The position numbers and the translations under genes are program-made. The notes under the pieces are model-generated. The model was not told the DNA's origin, ran no database searches, and saw nothing but the letters and a program-made list of their open reading frames with translations. Positions 42,750 through 50,869 of a stretch of 64,000 nt of DNA are shown here, piece after piece. Position 1 is the first letter of the stretch, and every line of letters begins with the position of its first letter. Location: assembly GCF_021353295.2 (NCBI RefSeq), contig NZ_CP120635.1:1729501-1793500 (forward strand). The letters run 5' to 3'. The stretch is from Pseudodesulfovibrio thermohalotolerans. Its GTDB lineage: Bacteria > Desulfobacterota > Desulfovibrionia > Desulfovibrionales > Desulfovibrionaceae.

Positions 42750-43507
42750 TGAAGAATATGATGAAAAGCGTGATGGTGCTGATCGGGGCGTTGTTCCTGC
42801 TGGCCTCCTGCGTGGAGCGGCAACAGAACTCGTATCGGTTGGTAAAGGACGAGGCCTCGGGCTATTCCTACGGAGCCACCAAGAGCGGCGAGTTCGTCAC
42901 CGATCCCGCCATGTTTCGGAACAGCAGGCTCAAACTCCGGATTCGCAATACCACGGGCGATTCCAGCCTGGATCTCTATAATTTCCGCGACCAGCTTGAG
43001 GCGGCATACGAAAGCCTCGGCTATGAGGTTACCCACGGGGACGATTTCGGCATCCTGCTCGACATCAACATCCGTTATTTTGGTCAGGCCACCGAGATGC
43101 TGCCCGCAGAGTACACATTCCTCGGCGCGGCGGCGGGCGGCGTGGCCGGGGCCGCACCCGGCATTCAGGGAGGGCGTATGGCTGACACCGTGACCGGGGC
43201 CGCCGCAGGCTCCGTGGTCGGGGCCGCTCTTTCAGAGATCATTCGCAATTACGCCACGGAGGAGACGTTCGCCATCGTTTCTTCCGTGACCATGGGGACG
43301 GTCATGCCCGAACATATCGAGGACGAGAGAACCATCTCCTTCGTCACCGGCAAGAAGATCAGGGAGAAAAAGACCAACTTCAAGGGGTTCCGTTCCCGGG
43401 AAACTCTTGAGCTGGCGGTTTACGCGGGCGGCTTTCGGGCGAACAAGTCGGACATCATCAACGAAGTCCGCTCCCGCTACCTGCGCATCCTCAAGGACAT
43501 CATCTAG
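42749..43507 (+). CDS. TraT-like outer-membrane lipoprotein
   Basis: 252 aa. The signal is MKNMMKSVMVLIG... with lipobox LLASC (C21). Then LKLRIRNTTGDSSLDLYNFRDQL and SLGYEVTHGDDFGILLDINI (shown in part as RIRNTTGD and GYEVTHGDD) match the complement-resistance TraT family. A glycine/alanine-rich hydrophobic stretch GAAAGGVAGAAPG with GAAAGSVVGAA lies around residues 130-160. TraT proteins sit in the outer membrane and block surface exclusion or complement. It is chromosomal here and paired with a protease, not with conjugation genes. Confidence 0.8.
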   Translation: MKNMMKSVMVLIGALFLLASCVERQQNSYRLVKDEASGYSYGATKSGEFVTDPAMFRNSRLKLRIRNTTGDSSLDLYNFRDQLEAAYESLGYEVTHGDDFGILLDINIRYFGQATEMLPAEYTFLGAAAGGVAGAAPGIQGGRMADTVTGAAAGSVVGAALSEIIRNYATEETFAIVSSVTMGTVMPEHIEDERTISFVTGKKIREKKTNFKGFRSRETLELAVYAGGFRANKSDIINEVRSRYLRILKDII

Positions 43508-43536
43508 GGATCGACCGGCGGTTCAGCCGAAAAAAC

Positions 43537-43568
43537 AAAGCCCCCGGCTCCAGCGAGCCGGGGGCTTT
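43537..43568. terminator. Bidirectional terminator between TraT-like gene and gap
   Basis: AAAGCCCCCGGCT-ccagcg-AGCCGGGGGCTTT is a 13-bp stem flanked by A's on one side and T's on the other. It serves both convergent genes. Confidence 0.9.
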
Positions 43569-43614
43569 TGTTTGTTTCTCCGTCGACCCCGTGGCCGGGC
43601 CGGGGAGAGCACCG

Positions 43615-44595
43615 CTACATGGCGGCGGCTTTCCTCATGAGGCGCAGCAACTGGTTGGTGAAACCGGCCTCGTTGTCGTACCAGGCGATGACCTTGACCT
43701 GGGTGCCGCCCATAACGCGGGTCAGGGAGCTGTCGACCACGCCGCCGAAGGTGGAGCCTGTGAAATCCACGGAGACGAGCGGTTCGTCGGTGTAGCCCAT
43801 GGAATCGTTGGCCGCAGCCCGGAGGGCCGCGTTGACTTCCTCGACGGTGGTTTGCGTCTTCAGTTCGCAGACCAGGTCAACCAGGGAAACGTTGGGGGTG
43901 GGCACGCGGATGGACATGCCGTCCAGCAGGCCGTTGAGCTCGGGGATGACCAGGCCGACGGCCTTGGCCGCGCCGGTGGTGGTGGGGACCATATTCATGG
44001 CGCAGGCGCGGGCGCGGCGCATGTCCTTGTGAGAGCCGTCCAGGATGCGCTGGCTCATGGTGTAGGAGTGCACGGTGGTCATGATGCCGTGCTTGATGCC
44101 GAAAGTCTCGTGGATGACCTTGGCCACCGGAGCCAGGCAGTTGGTGGTGCAGGAGGCATTGGAAATGATTTTGTGCTCGGGCTTGAGCTCCTCGTCATTC
44201 ACGCCGATGACCACGGTTACGTCGGCATTCTTGCCGGGCGCGGAGATGATGACCTTCTTGGCGCCACAGGCCAGATGCTTTTCGCAGCTCTCGCGGTCGG
44301 TGAACTTGCCGGTGGATTCGATCACCAGGTCGCAGCCGAGTTCGCCCCAGGTCCATTCGCCGGGTGCGTTGCGGGTCACCTTCACCGGCTTTCCGGCCAT
44401 GATGAAGCCATCCTCGGTGGGCTGCACATCCAGGAAACGACCGTGCACGGAGTCGTATTTGAGCAGGTGGGCGAGATCCTCATTCGAGGCGCGTGCGTTG
44501 ACGGCCACCAATTCCAGATCGTTTTCCTCCGCCAGCAGCCGAGCCAGATACCGGCCGATGCGTCCAAATCCGTTCAAGCCTATTTTCGTCGCCAT
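43615..44595 (-). CDS. gap: Glyceraldehyde-3-phosphate dehydrogenase, type I
   Basis: 326 aa. The NAD motif GLNGFGRIGR is near the N-terminus and the catalytic Cys is C149 in ASCTTNCLAP. It ends with a DNEAGFTNQLLRL segment. It converts glyceraldehyde-3-phosphate to 1,3-bisphosphoglycerate in glycolysis or gluconeogenesis. The acidic residue after the NAD fold, typical of NAD enzymes, is not clear by eye: the motif reads LELVAVNARAS. It has its own promoter; surE lies upstream on the same strand. Confidence 0.95.
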   Translation of the reverse strand: MATKIGLNGFGRIGRYLARLLAEENDLELVAVNARASNEDLAHLLKYDSVHGRFLDVQPTEDGFIMAGKPVKVTRNAPGEWTWGELGCDLVIESTGKFTDRESCEKHLACGAKKVIISAPGKNADVTVVIGVNDEELKPEHKIISNASCTTNCLAPVAKVIHETFGIKHGIMTTVHSYTMSQRILDGSHKDMRRARACAMNMVPTTTGAAKAVGLVIPELNGLLDGMSIRVPTPNVSLVDLVCELKTQTTVEEVNAALRAAANDSMGYTDEPLVSVDFTGSTFGGVVDSSLTRVMGGTQVKVIAWYDNEAGFTNQLLRLMRKAAAM

Positions 44596-44651
44596 GCCGA
44601 GTCCTCCTGTGGGTATGCGATTATGTCTGAATTACGTTTTATCGGACAACA

Positions 44652-44680
44652 ATCATACTGTGCCGATGTTTTTCCGTCAA
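44652..44680 (-). promoter_or_regulatory. Sigma70 promoter of gap
   Basis: TTGACG, 17 bases, TATGAT on the minus strand, about 55 bases upstream of the gap ATG, with AGGAGGA as RBS. It starts just past the surE stop, so gap is transcribed independently. Confidence 0.75.
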
Positions 44681-44686
44681 CGGGGG

Positions 44687-45439
44687 TTACGAAACGGTGC
44701 GCCTGAGCATGTCCATGGTTTCCCGGTCCGTGAAATCGAAATGCAGCGGGGTCAGGGTTATGTGTCCCGAAGTCAGCAGGGCGCGGTCCCGGTCCGGGCT
44801 GATCCGCTCGGGCGGGATGGCTCCGGTGAGCCAGTAGTACGGCCTGCCGCGCGGGTCCTGTCTGGTGTCGTAGACGTCGTCGTAGGACGCCCTGGTGTGC
44901 GGGCAGAGAATCATTTCCCGGGCCTCTTCAATGGGCCGGTTGGGAAAATTGAGGTTGAGCACACATTTGCGCGGCAGCTCATCCCATGGGATTCGGGGCA
45001 GCAGGTCGGCGCAGTATCGCGCCTGGCCGCTCAAATCCTCGGGATTGAAGTTGTCCATGGAAACGGCCATGGACGGAATTTCCATGAGCGCGCCTTCGGT
45101 TGCGGCCGACACCGTGCCGGAGTAAAGGATGTCCACGCCCACGTTGGCTCCGGCGTTGATGCCGGACAGGACCAGGTCGGGCTTTTCGTCCAGCAGGGTG
45201 GACAGGCCGAGCTTGACGCAGTCCACGGGCGTGCCGTAGACGCCTTGTCCCACGAAGCCGTTTTCCCGGAATTGTTTGACCCGGATGGGCATGGCCAGAG
45301 TCACGGCGTGTCCCACTGCGGATTGCTCCGTGACCGGCGCGACCACATGGACGTCGTGGCCCGCCTCCTTGAGGGCGAAATACAGGGCGCGCAGCCCGAT
45401 GGCCTGGATGCCGTCGTCATTGGCGAGCAGTATGTTCAT
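44687..45439 (-). CDS. surE: 5'/3'-nucleotidase SurE
   Basis: 250 aa. The N-terminal metal motif is MNILLANDDGIQA (residues about 1-13), then VAPVTEQSAVGHAVTL and SGINAGANVGVDILYSGTVSAATEGA. SurE dephosphorylates nucleoside monophosphates and polyphosphate and is linked to stationary-phase survival. It has no strong terminator; the gap promoter follows directly. It is divergent from the YhaM-like gene across 146 bases. Confidence 0.95.
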   Translation of the reverse strand: MNILLANDDGIQAIGLRALYFALKEAGHDVHVVAPVTEQSAVGHAVTLAMPIRVKQFRENGFVGQGVYGTPVDCVKLGLSTLLDEKPDLVLSGINAGANVGVDILYSGTVSAATEGALMEIPSMAVSMDNFNPEDLSGQARYCADLLPRIPWDELPRKCVLNLNFPNRPIEEAREMILCPHTRASYDDVYDTRQDPRGRPYYWLTGAIPPERISPDRDRALLTSGHITLTPLHFDFTDRETMDMLRRTVS

Positions 45440-45464
45440 CGTTTTTCCGCCTGCAAGCTAGGAT

Positions 45465-45493
45465 TTGACAATACGTGTGAAATCAGGTTCATA
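45465..45493 (+). promoter_or_regulatory. Possible promoter of the YhaM-like gene
   Basis: A perfect TTGACA (45465-45470), 17 bases, then TTCATA, a poor -10. It lies in the 146-base divergent gap with surE, which holds no other signal I can name. Confidence 0.3.
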
Positions 45494-45585
45494 ACCCAGA
45501 GCGGCCGCGCGACATTCACGCAGGGCCGTTTCTCGCCGATACACATACAATACGCGTACGGGCGGGGTACCTCAACATCTATCCA

Positions 45586-46626
45586 ATGGCAAGATCAGTG
45601 GGCAAAAAGTCGCAATATATCCAGTCACTGTCACCGGGGCAATCCGTTGACGATATTTTTCTTCTGGCCGTGGCCAATCAGGCTCAGTCCAAGAACGGGC
45701 CTTACTGGAATCTTTCCTTCCAGGACGCCACCGGGGCCGTCGACGGCAAGATTTGGAGTCCGAAAAGTCTTGAATATCCGGCTCTTGAACCGGGAACCTT
45801 CGTTCGCGTAAGGGGCTTCGTGGAAAGCTACCGCGACAAGAATCAGCTCAAGGTGGATCAAATGGAATTGCTGGATGGGAACGCGTTGGGCGTGGACCTT
45901 TCGGATTTCCTGCCCGCATCCAAGGTTCCGCCCGAGGAGATGATGGAGGCCATTGAGGACCTGATTACCGAGCACATGAAGCACAAGCCGTGGAAAACCT
46001 TTTGCCGCAAGGTGTTGAGCAGCGAGAGCATCCGGTCCAGGTTTTTGACCGCTCCGGGCGCCAAGACCGTGCATCACGCATATGTGGGCGGCCTGCTTGA
46101 GCACACGCTGGGCGTGGCCCGGGCGTGCATGGCGTTGTGCGATGTTTACCCGCACCTCGACCGCCAGACGTTGCTGGCCGGGGCCATCTTTCACGATTTG
46201 GGCAAAGCCTGGGAATTGTCCGGCGGCCTGACCAACGACTACACCGACGAAGGGCGGCTCTTCGGTCACATCCAGATCGGTGTGGAAAAATTGGAGCCGT
46301 TTCTGGCCCGCGCGCCCCGTCTTGAAGAAGGGCTCAAGCTGCATCTCAAGCACCTGATTACGAGCCATCACGGGGAGCACGAGTTCGGCTCTCCGGTGCG
46401 CCCCAAGACCCCGGAAGCGTTCATCCTGCATTTTGCGGACAACATGGACGCCAAGCTGAACATCATCGATCAGGCCTATACCGAAATGGACAAGACCGGA
46501 GCGGACTGGTCTCCCTACATGCGGTTTCTTGAGCGCAACGTGTTCCGGCCCGAGCAAACCCCCGACAGCGCCAAAAAACAGAACGGGAAAGCGGAGAATC
46601 AATGTTTATTACCTTTGAAGGCATAG
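45586..46626 (+). CDS. YhaM-like 3'-5' exoribonuclease (OB-fold plus HD domain)
   Basis: 346 aa. An N-terminal OB-fold nucleic-acid domain (residues about 20-100, with [20 protein letters not shown]) is followed by an HD phosphohydrolase domain: [22 protein letters not shown] and [14 protein letters not shown], then [23 protein letters not shown] and [11 protein letters not shown]. This is the YhaM/CBF1 layout, an RNA/ssDNA exonuclease. The last 25 bases overlap the tmk start. Confidence 0.88.
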   Translation: MARSVGKKSQYIQSLSPGQSVDDIFLLAVANQAQSKNGPYWNLSFQDATGAVDGKIWSPKSLEYPALEPGTFVRVRGFVESYRDKNQLKVDQMELLDGNALGVDLSDFLPASKVPPEEMMEAIEDLITEHMKHKPWKTFCRKVLSSESIRSRFLTAPGAKTVHHAYVGGLLEHTLGVARACMALCDVYPHLDRQTLLAGAIFHDLGKAWELSGGLTNDYTDEGRLFGHIQIGVEKLEPFLARAPRLEEGLKLHLKHLITSHHGEHEFGSPVRPKTPEAFILHFADNMDAKLNIIDQAYTEMDKTGADWSPYMRFLERNVFRPEQTPDSAKKQNGKAENQCLLPLKA

Positions 46627-47243
46627 AGGGGACCGGGAAATCCACGCAGATCGCCAGGGTTCGGGAATATTTCGAGCGGCAGGGCAGGGAGGTCCTCTTG
46701 ACCCTGGAGCCCGGCGGCAGCCGCGTTGGTACTGCATTGCGCAAGATGCTCCTGCATGTGGACAACAAGGACATCACGCCCATCACCGAGCTTTTCCTCT
46801 ATCTGGCGGACCGCGCGCAACATGTGGCCCAGGTCATACGGCCCGAGCTTGAAGCGGGTAAAGTGGTCCTCTGCGATCGATTCGCGGATTCGACCATAGT
46901 CTATCAGGGGTACGGGCGAGGCCTCGACACCACCATGCTCAAAGAGCTTAACGAGGTGGCCGTTGACGGTCTGTGGCCCGACTTGACCCTCGTTCTGGAT
47001 ATAGACCCCGAGGTGGGGTTGAAGCGGGCCACCCTTCGCAATCTTGAGGAAGGCAAAGCCAAGGCGGAAGGGCGGTTCGAAGCCGAACATCTCTCTTTCC
47101 ACAACCGTATCCGGCAAGGGTACCTGACCTGGGCAGCCTTCAACCGGGAGCGCATACGCGTGATTGACGCCTCCGGTACGCCCGACGAGGTTTTCGCGCA
47201 GATCAAGGCCGCCATTGAAATGGGCGGTCCCGGAGAGGACTGA
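46602..47243 (+). CDS. tmk: Thymidylate kinase
   Basis: 213 aa. The P-loop [12 protein letters not shown] is at residues 4-15, the base-binding [16 protein letters not shown] at about residues 91-106 and [16 protein letters not shown] at residues about 35-50. It phosphorylates dTMP to dTDP. The start lies inside the YhaM-like gene, so translation is probably coupled. The next gene is 113 bases downstream. Confidence 0.95.
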   Translation: MFITFEGIEGTGKSTQIARVREYFERQGREVLLTLEPGGSRVGTALRKMLLHVDNKDITPITELFLYLADRAQHVAQVIRPELEAGKVVLCDRFADSTIVYQGYGRGLDTTMLKELNEVAVDGLWPDLTLVLDIDPEVGLKRATLRNLEEGKAKAEGRFEAEHLSFHNRIRQGYLTWAAFNRERIRVIDASGTPDEVFAQIKAAIEMGGPGED

Positions 47244-47356
47244 TTCGCATCCGGTCCTTTTTTGCACAACGGTGCCTGGATTCTTCCGGGTTTTGTGCTA
47301 TGCTTCACTCGGATTGGTGGTAGTTCCTATTCTTAATTTTAAACATCCCGGAGAGC

Positions 47357-48172
47357 ATGTCGGCTGAATTACATCCCAAGCGATCAGGAGTCTTGTCCCT
47401 TTCCGTCCTGGCGGATACGTCCAAGACCCTTTTGCTCCTGATCGGCGTTGTCTGGTTGCTTGTTTTGGGCTCCCAGCGGCTGGGTTACAACTGGCAGTGG
47501 TACCGCATTCCGCAGTACCTCTGGCACGTCTCCGATCAGGGTTTCACCTGGGGGCCGCTTATGGAAGGGCTCTGGGTGACCTTCAAGATAACGGGCATCA
47601 GCCTGGCGCTCATGCTCGTCATCGGCCTGGCCACGGCATTGATGCGCATGTCTTCGTCCTGGGCGGCGCGAGGCGTGGCTCGCGGATATATGGAGATGAT
47701 CCGCAATACCCCATTGCTCATTCAGATTTTCTTTATTTATTTCGTCATCGCACCCATTCTGGACATCTCCGCATTCAATTCCGCGGTCATCGCCCTGAGT
47801 CTGTTCGAGGGGGCCTATGCCTCGGAGATATTCCGGGCTGGCATCACTTCCATCGACAAGGGGCAGTGGGAGGCCGCCAAGAGCCTCGGCATGGGGCCGT
47901 ATGCCATGTACCGCCACATTATTCTGCCCCAGGCCGTGCGGCGCGTGCTGCCGCCCCTGACCAGTCAGGCAGTCTCTCTGGTCAAGGATTCGGCCCTGGT
48001 CAGCACCATCGCCATCCTGGATTTGACCCAGCGGGGGCGCATGATCGACGCGGAAACGTTTTTGACTTTCGAGATATGGTTCACCGTCGCGGCCATCTAC
48101 CTTGTGGTCACCCTGGCTCTGTCCGGGGTGGTCTGGTTGTTGGAGAGACGGTTCAACGGCCTCAGGCCATAA
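47357..48172 (+). CDS. Polar amino acid ABC transporter permease
   Basis: 271 aa with five or so membrane segments. The His/Glu/Gln/Arg-permease signs are LWVTFKITGISLALMLVIGL, EMIRNTPLLIQIFFIYF and the EAA loop EAAKSLGMGPYAMYRHIILPQAVRRVLPPLTSQ (given in part as EAAKSLGM and ILPQAVRRVLPP). It forms the channel with the second permease at 49202 for the solute captured by the lipoprotein between them. No ATPase gene is in the cluster. Confidence 0.9.
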   Translation: MSAELHPKRSGVLSLSVLADTSKTLLLLIGVVWLLVLGSQRLGYNWQWYRIPQYLWHVSDQGFTWGPLMEGLWVTFKITGISLALMLVIGLATALMRMSSSWAARGVARGYMEMIRNTPLLIQIFFIYFVIAPILDISAFNSAVIALSLFEGAYASEIFRAGITSIDKGQWEAAKSLGMGPYAMYRHIILPQAVRRVLPPLTSQAVSLVKDSALVSTIAILDLTQRGRMIDAETFLTFEIWFTVAAIYLVVTLALSGVVWLLERRFNGLRP

Positions 48173-48189
48173 CCTCCAGGGAGTTCGGC

Positions 48190-48285
48190 ATGACCATTTG
48201 GAGAGCCATGAAGACTGGCGGCGTCATAATGATCGCCATCCTCGGCGTGTCTCATGTCACCTTTGCCCAGGAATCCTGCAAGTAA
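48190..48285 (+). CDS. Possible 31-aa peptide with signal-like hydrophobic core
   Basis: ATG 48190 has GGAG upstream and reads through a short hydrophobic segment (GGVIMIAILGVSHVTFA) to TAA 48285. It fills the gap between the permease and the binding-protein gene. The length is too short to judge coding use, and no homologue comes to mind. It may be a real leader peptide or chance. Confidence 0.3.
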   Translation: MTIWRAMKTGGVIMIAILGVSHVTFAQESCK

Positions 48286-48324
48286 CCTTTTGACGCGGCA
48301 TTGACGCCGACCAAGGAGAAGCTC

Positions 48325-49188
48325 ATGAAAACCTTCCGCCTCCAAGCCATTGCATTACTTTTCATTCTGCTTGCATCCGCCTTGGGATGCAGCCAGCAAC
48401 CTTCGCAACAAAAGGCGGGGAAAGACAATCCGGCCGCAACCGGAACGGCTTCCGGGTCGGGCAGCCAGCTCGACGCCATTCTTGAGCGCGGCGTGATCCG
48501 GGTTGGGTTCGACACTTTCAAGCCCTGGGCCATGAAGGACAAGAACGGCGAATACATTGGTTTCGAAATCGAGGTGGCCCGTCGGCTGGCCGAGGACATG
48601 GGCGTCGAGGTCGAGTTCGTGCCCACCAAATGGTCCGGCATCATCCCGGCCTTGTTGACCGGCAAGTTCGACATCATCATCGGGGGCATGTCCATCACGC
48701 CCCAGCGCAACCTCAAGGTGAATTTCTCCCAGCCCTACGAGTATTCCGGCATGTCCATCGTGGCCAGCAGGAAGCTCGCCGGAGACCGCTCGTCCATTGA
48801 GCAATTCAACAATTCGGACACGACCATCGCCGTGCGGCTCGGCACCACTGCGGCCGAAGCGGCCAAGAACTTCCTGCCCAAGGCCAACCTCCTTTTCTTC
48901 GACGAGGAATCGCAGACCATCCAGGAACTGCTCAACGAGCGCGTGCAGGCCGTGGTCGCTTCCAATCCGCTTCCCTTGAATCTGTCCGAGGAGTATGCGG
49001 ATCAATTCTACCTGCCTCTCTCAGAGGACTTCAGCCGTGAACCCATCGCCTTTGCCGTCCGGAAGGGCGATCTCGACTTCCTGAACTGGCTCGACAACTG
49101 GGTCCGCGTGACCATGAGCAAGGGGTGGTTGCAAAACCGGTACGAGTACTGGTTCTTCTCCCACGAGTGGGAAAGCCAGATTCAGTAG
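48325..49188 (+). CDS. Amino acid ABC transporter substrate-binding lipoprotein
   Basis: 287 aa from ATG 48325 with AAGGAG upstream. Lipobox LASALGC near residue 22, then a linker rich in Ser/Gln/Gly. The family 3 periplasmic-binding fold starts at GVIRVGFDTFKPWAMKD and includes GEYIGFEIEVARRLAEDMG and KFDIIIGGMSITPQRNL. It captures a polar amino acid or similar solute for the two permeases on either side. The specificity is not readable from sequence. Confidence 0.9.
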   Translation: MKTFRLQAIALLFILLASALGCSQQPSQQKAGKDNPAATGTASGSGSQLDAILERGVIRVGFDTFKPWAMKDKNGEYIGFEIEVARRLAEDMGVEVEFVPTKWSGIIPALLTGKFDIIIGGMSITPQRNLKVNFSQPYEYSGMSIVASRKLAGDRSSIEQFNNSDTTIAVRLGTTAAEAAKNFLPKANLLFFDEESQTIQELLNERVQAVVASNPLPLNLSEEYADQFYLPLSEDFSREPIAFAVRKGDLDFLNWLDNWVRVTMSKGWLQNRYEYWFFSHEWESQIQ

Positions 49189-49201
49189 CCGGGAAGTTTC
49201 A

Positions 49202-50086
49202 TTGTTTTTAACAACCAGCAAACGTCCGAAGACAACCCTGCTCGACGTCGTCATCCTGGCGGCGTTGGCAGGGGGCTTCGGCTATATTCTTTTCAAGGCC
49301 GCCACCGGGCTGAATTATCACTGGAAATGGGACCTCATTCCGCAATTTCTGGTGCGCATTGATCCGAAGACGGGATTCCCGGTTCCCGGCCTTCTGGTTC
49401 AGGGGTTGTTCACGACCATCCGTCTGTCCGTGTGGGCCGGTATCCTGTCCATGGGGCTAGGGATTGTCATGGGATTGTTCAGGGTCAGTCCGAGCCTGTT
49501 CAAGCGGCAGGTGGGAATGGTCTACGTGGGCCTTATCCGCAACACGCCGCCTCTGGTGCTCATCTTCGTCTTCTATTTCTTCATCGGCGATCAGATCATG
49601 TCCCTGCTCGGGGTGGACCATTTCGTCTACGCTTTGTCCGATGGAGCCAAGGAGGTCCTGAGCTGGTTCTTCGGCCCCATGAACCGTTTCCCCCGGTTCC
49701 TGTCCGCGCTCATCACTTTGGCATTGTTCGAGGCGGCCTATATCGCCGAGATCGTTCGGGCGGGCATCGAGTCCGTGGAGCCGGGGCAGTGGGAAGCGTC
49801 CGCATCCCTCGGCATGACCCGCATCCAGTCCCTGCGTCTCGTCATCCTTCCGCAGGCCCTGCAACGGATGTTGCCAGCCTTGGCAGGACAGTTTATATCA
49901 ATAATCAAGGACTCGGCCATCGTCTCGGTCATATCCATTGAGGAGCTGACCTTTCAGGCTCAGCAGCTCATGACCACAACGTACCGGAGTTTCGAAATCT
50001 GGACCTTGGTCCTGGTTATGTATTTCGTGCTCACGTTTCTTTGCTCTCTGGCTGTTCGTAAACTGGAACTGGCCGTGAACAGGTGA
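49202..50086 (+). CDS. Polar amino acid ABC transporter permease (second)
   Basis: 294 aa from TTG 49202, the first start after the previous stop, with GGAAG nine bases before. It has an extra stretch near residues 115-165 compared with its partner. Family motifs are GLFTTIRLSVWAGILSMGLG, GLIRNTPPLVLIFVFYF and EASASLGMTRIQSLRLVILPQ (given in part). The last cytoplasmic segment precedes the glutaredoxin gene by six bases. Confidence 0.88.
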   Translation: MFLTTSKRPKTTLLDVVILAALAGGFGYILFKAATGLNYHWKWDLIPQFLVRIDPKTGFPVPGLLVQGLFTTIRLSVWAGILSMGLGIVMGLFRVSPSLFKRQVGMVYVGLIRNTPPLVLIFVFYFFIGDQIMSLLGVDHFVYALSDGAKEVLSWFFGPMNRFPRFLSALITLALFEAAYIAEIVRAGIESVEPGQWEASASLGMTRIQSLRLVILPQALQRMLPALAGQFISIIKDSAIVSVISIEELTFQAQQLMTTTYRSFEIWTLVLVMYFVLTFLCSLAVRKLELAVNR

Positions 50087-50092
50087 TGCAGC

Positions 50093-50440
50093 ATGTTTAA
50101 GTCGCTGAAGAAGATTTTGAAGAAGAAAAACGACGGAATGCCCGAACCCGATGCACCCGCCAAATCGTTCGACATGGAGGCGTTTCACATGAACGACATC
50201 AAGGTCTATGCCCTATCAACCTGCATCCATTGCAGAAATGCCAAGAAATATCTCGACGAGTGCGGCGTGAAGTACGAGTGCGTACACGTGGACGAGTTGA
50301 CCGGCGACGAGCGCAAGCAGATCGTTCAGGAGGTCAAGGAGCACAACCCGGCGGTTTCCTTCCCGACCATCGTTATTCGCGACAAGGTTGTCGTCGGTTT
50401 CCACAAGGACAAGATCGACGACGCGCTCAAGGAGGACTGA
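50093..50440 (+). CDS. Glutaredoxin-like protein
   Basis: 115 aa. The thioredoxin fold begins around residue 35 (IKVYALSTCIHCRNAKKYLDE) with CIHC at its active site, and SFPTIVIRDKVVVGFHKDKI carries the cis-proline loop. The first 34 residues are basic then acidic, and are not part of the usual fold; MNDIK at residue 33 could be an alternative start (RBS GGAGG-C nearby). It is followed three bases later by the FTR subunit, so the pair is likely a functional unit. Confidence 0.85.
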   Translation: MFKSLKKILKKKNDGMPEPDAPAKSFDMEAFHMNDIKVYALSTCIHCRNAKKYLDECGVKYECVHVDELTGDERKQIVQEVKEHNPAVSFPTIVIRDKVVVGFHKDKIDDALKED

Positions 50441-50443
50441 TTC

Positions 50444-50776
50444 ATGGACGTCAATCAGCTCTACGAGATGTTGAAAAAGGTGCAGGAACCCAAGGGGTAT
50501 CATTTCAACGCGGACAAGGACATGACAATGCCCCTGCTGGAGAGCCTGCTCACCAACAAGGAACGGTTCGGTTACATGGCCTGCCCATGCCGGTTGGCCA
50601 ACGGCGACTACGAGGCCGACAAGGACATCATCTGTCCCTGCGTTTACCGCGAGGAGGACGTCAAGGAGTACGGCGCCTGTTACTGCGCTTTGTACGTGAG
50701 CAAGGAGTTCAACGAGGGGTCCGTGGAAAAACAGGTGGTCCCGGAGCGCAGGCCCCCGGAGAAAATCCTTTTTTGA
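50444..50776 (+). CDS. Ferredoxin-thioredoxin reductase catalytic subunit-like protein
   Basis: 110 aa. The FTR-beta cysteine pattern is complete: C47-P-C49, C64-P-C66, C79-Y-C81, which bind the [4Fe-4S] cluster and form the redox disulfide. Family members reduce thioredoxin-like proteins with electrons from ferredoxin. The variable alpha subunit of plant FTR is absent, as usual outside cyanobacteria. The adjacent CIHC glutaredoxin is the likely partner. Confidence 0.88.
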   Translation: MDVNQLYEMLKKVQEPKGYHFNADKDMTMPLLESLLTNKERFGYMACPCRLANGDYEADKDIICPCVYREEDVKEYGACYCALYVSKEFNEGSVEKQVVPERRPPEKILF

Positions 50777-50796
50777 TTTTTATCCCCGCACGCAAT

Positions 50797-50826
50797 AAAA
50801 AGGCCCGCTTTCGAGCGGGCCTTTTT
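50797..50826. terminator. Bidirectional terminator between FTR gene and cimA
   Basis: AAAAAGGCCCGCT-TTCG-AGCGGGCCTTTTT: a 13-bp stem with a TTCG tetraloop and T/A runs on both sides. It ends both converging transcripts. Confidence 0.9.
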
Positions 50827-50869
50827 ATTGTCGTTGGCGAACGCGCGCCGGGGTTCCTGCGGAGTCGTT

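Noticed and set aside
43591..45811. Long plus-strand frames opposite gap and surE
   Set aside because: Both genes are unmistakable on the minus strand; these are antisense shadows.
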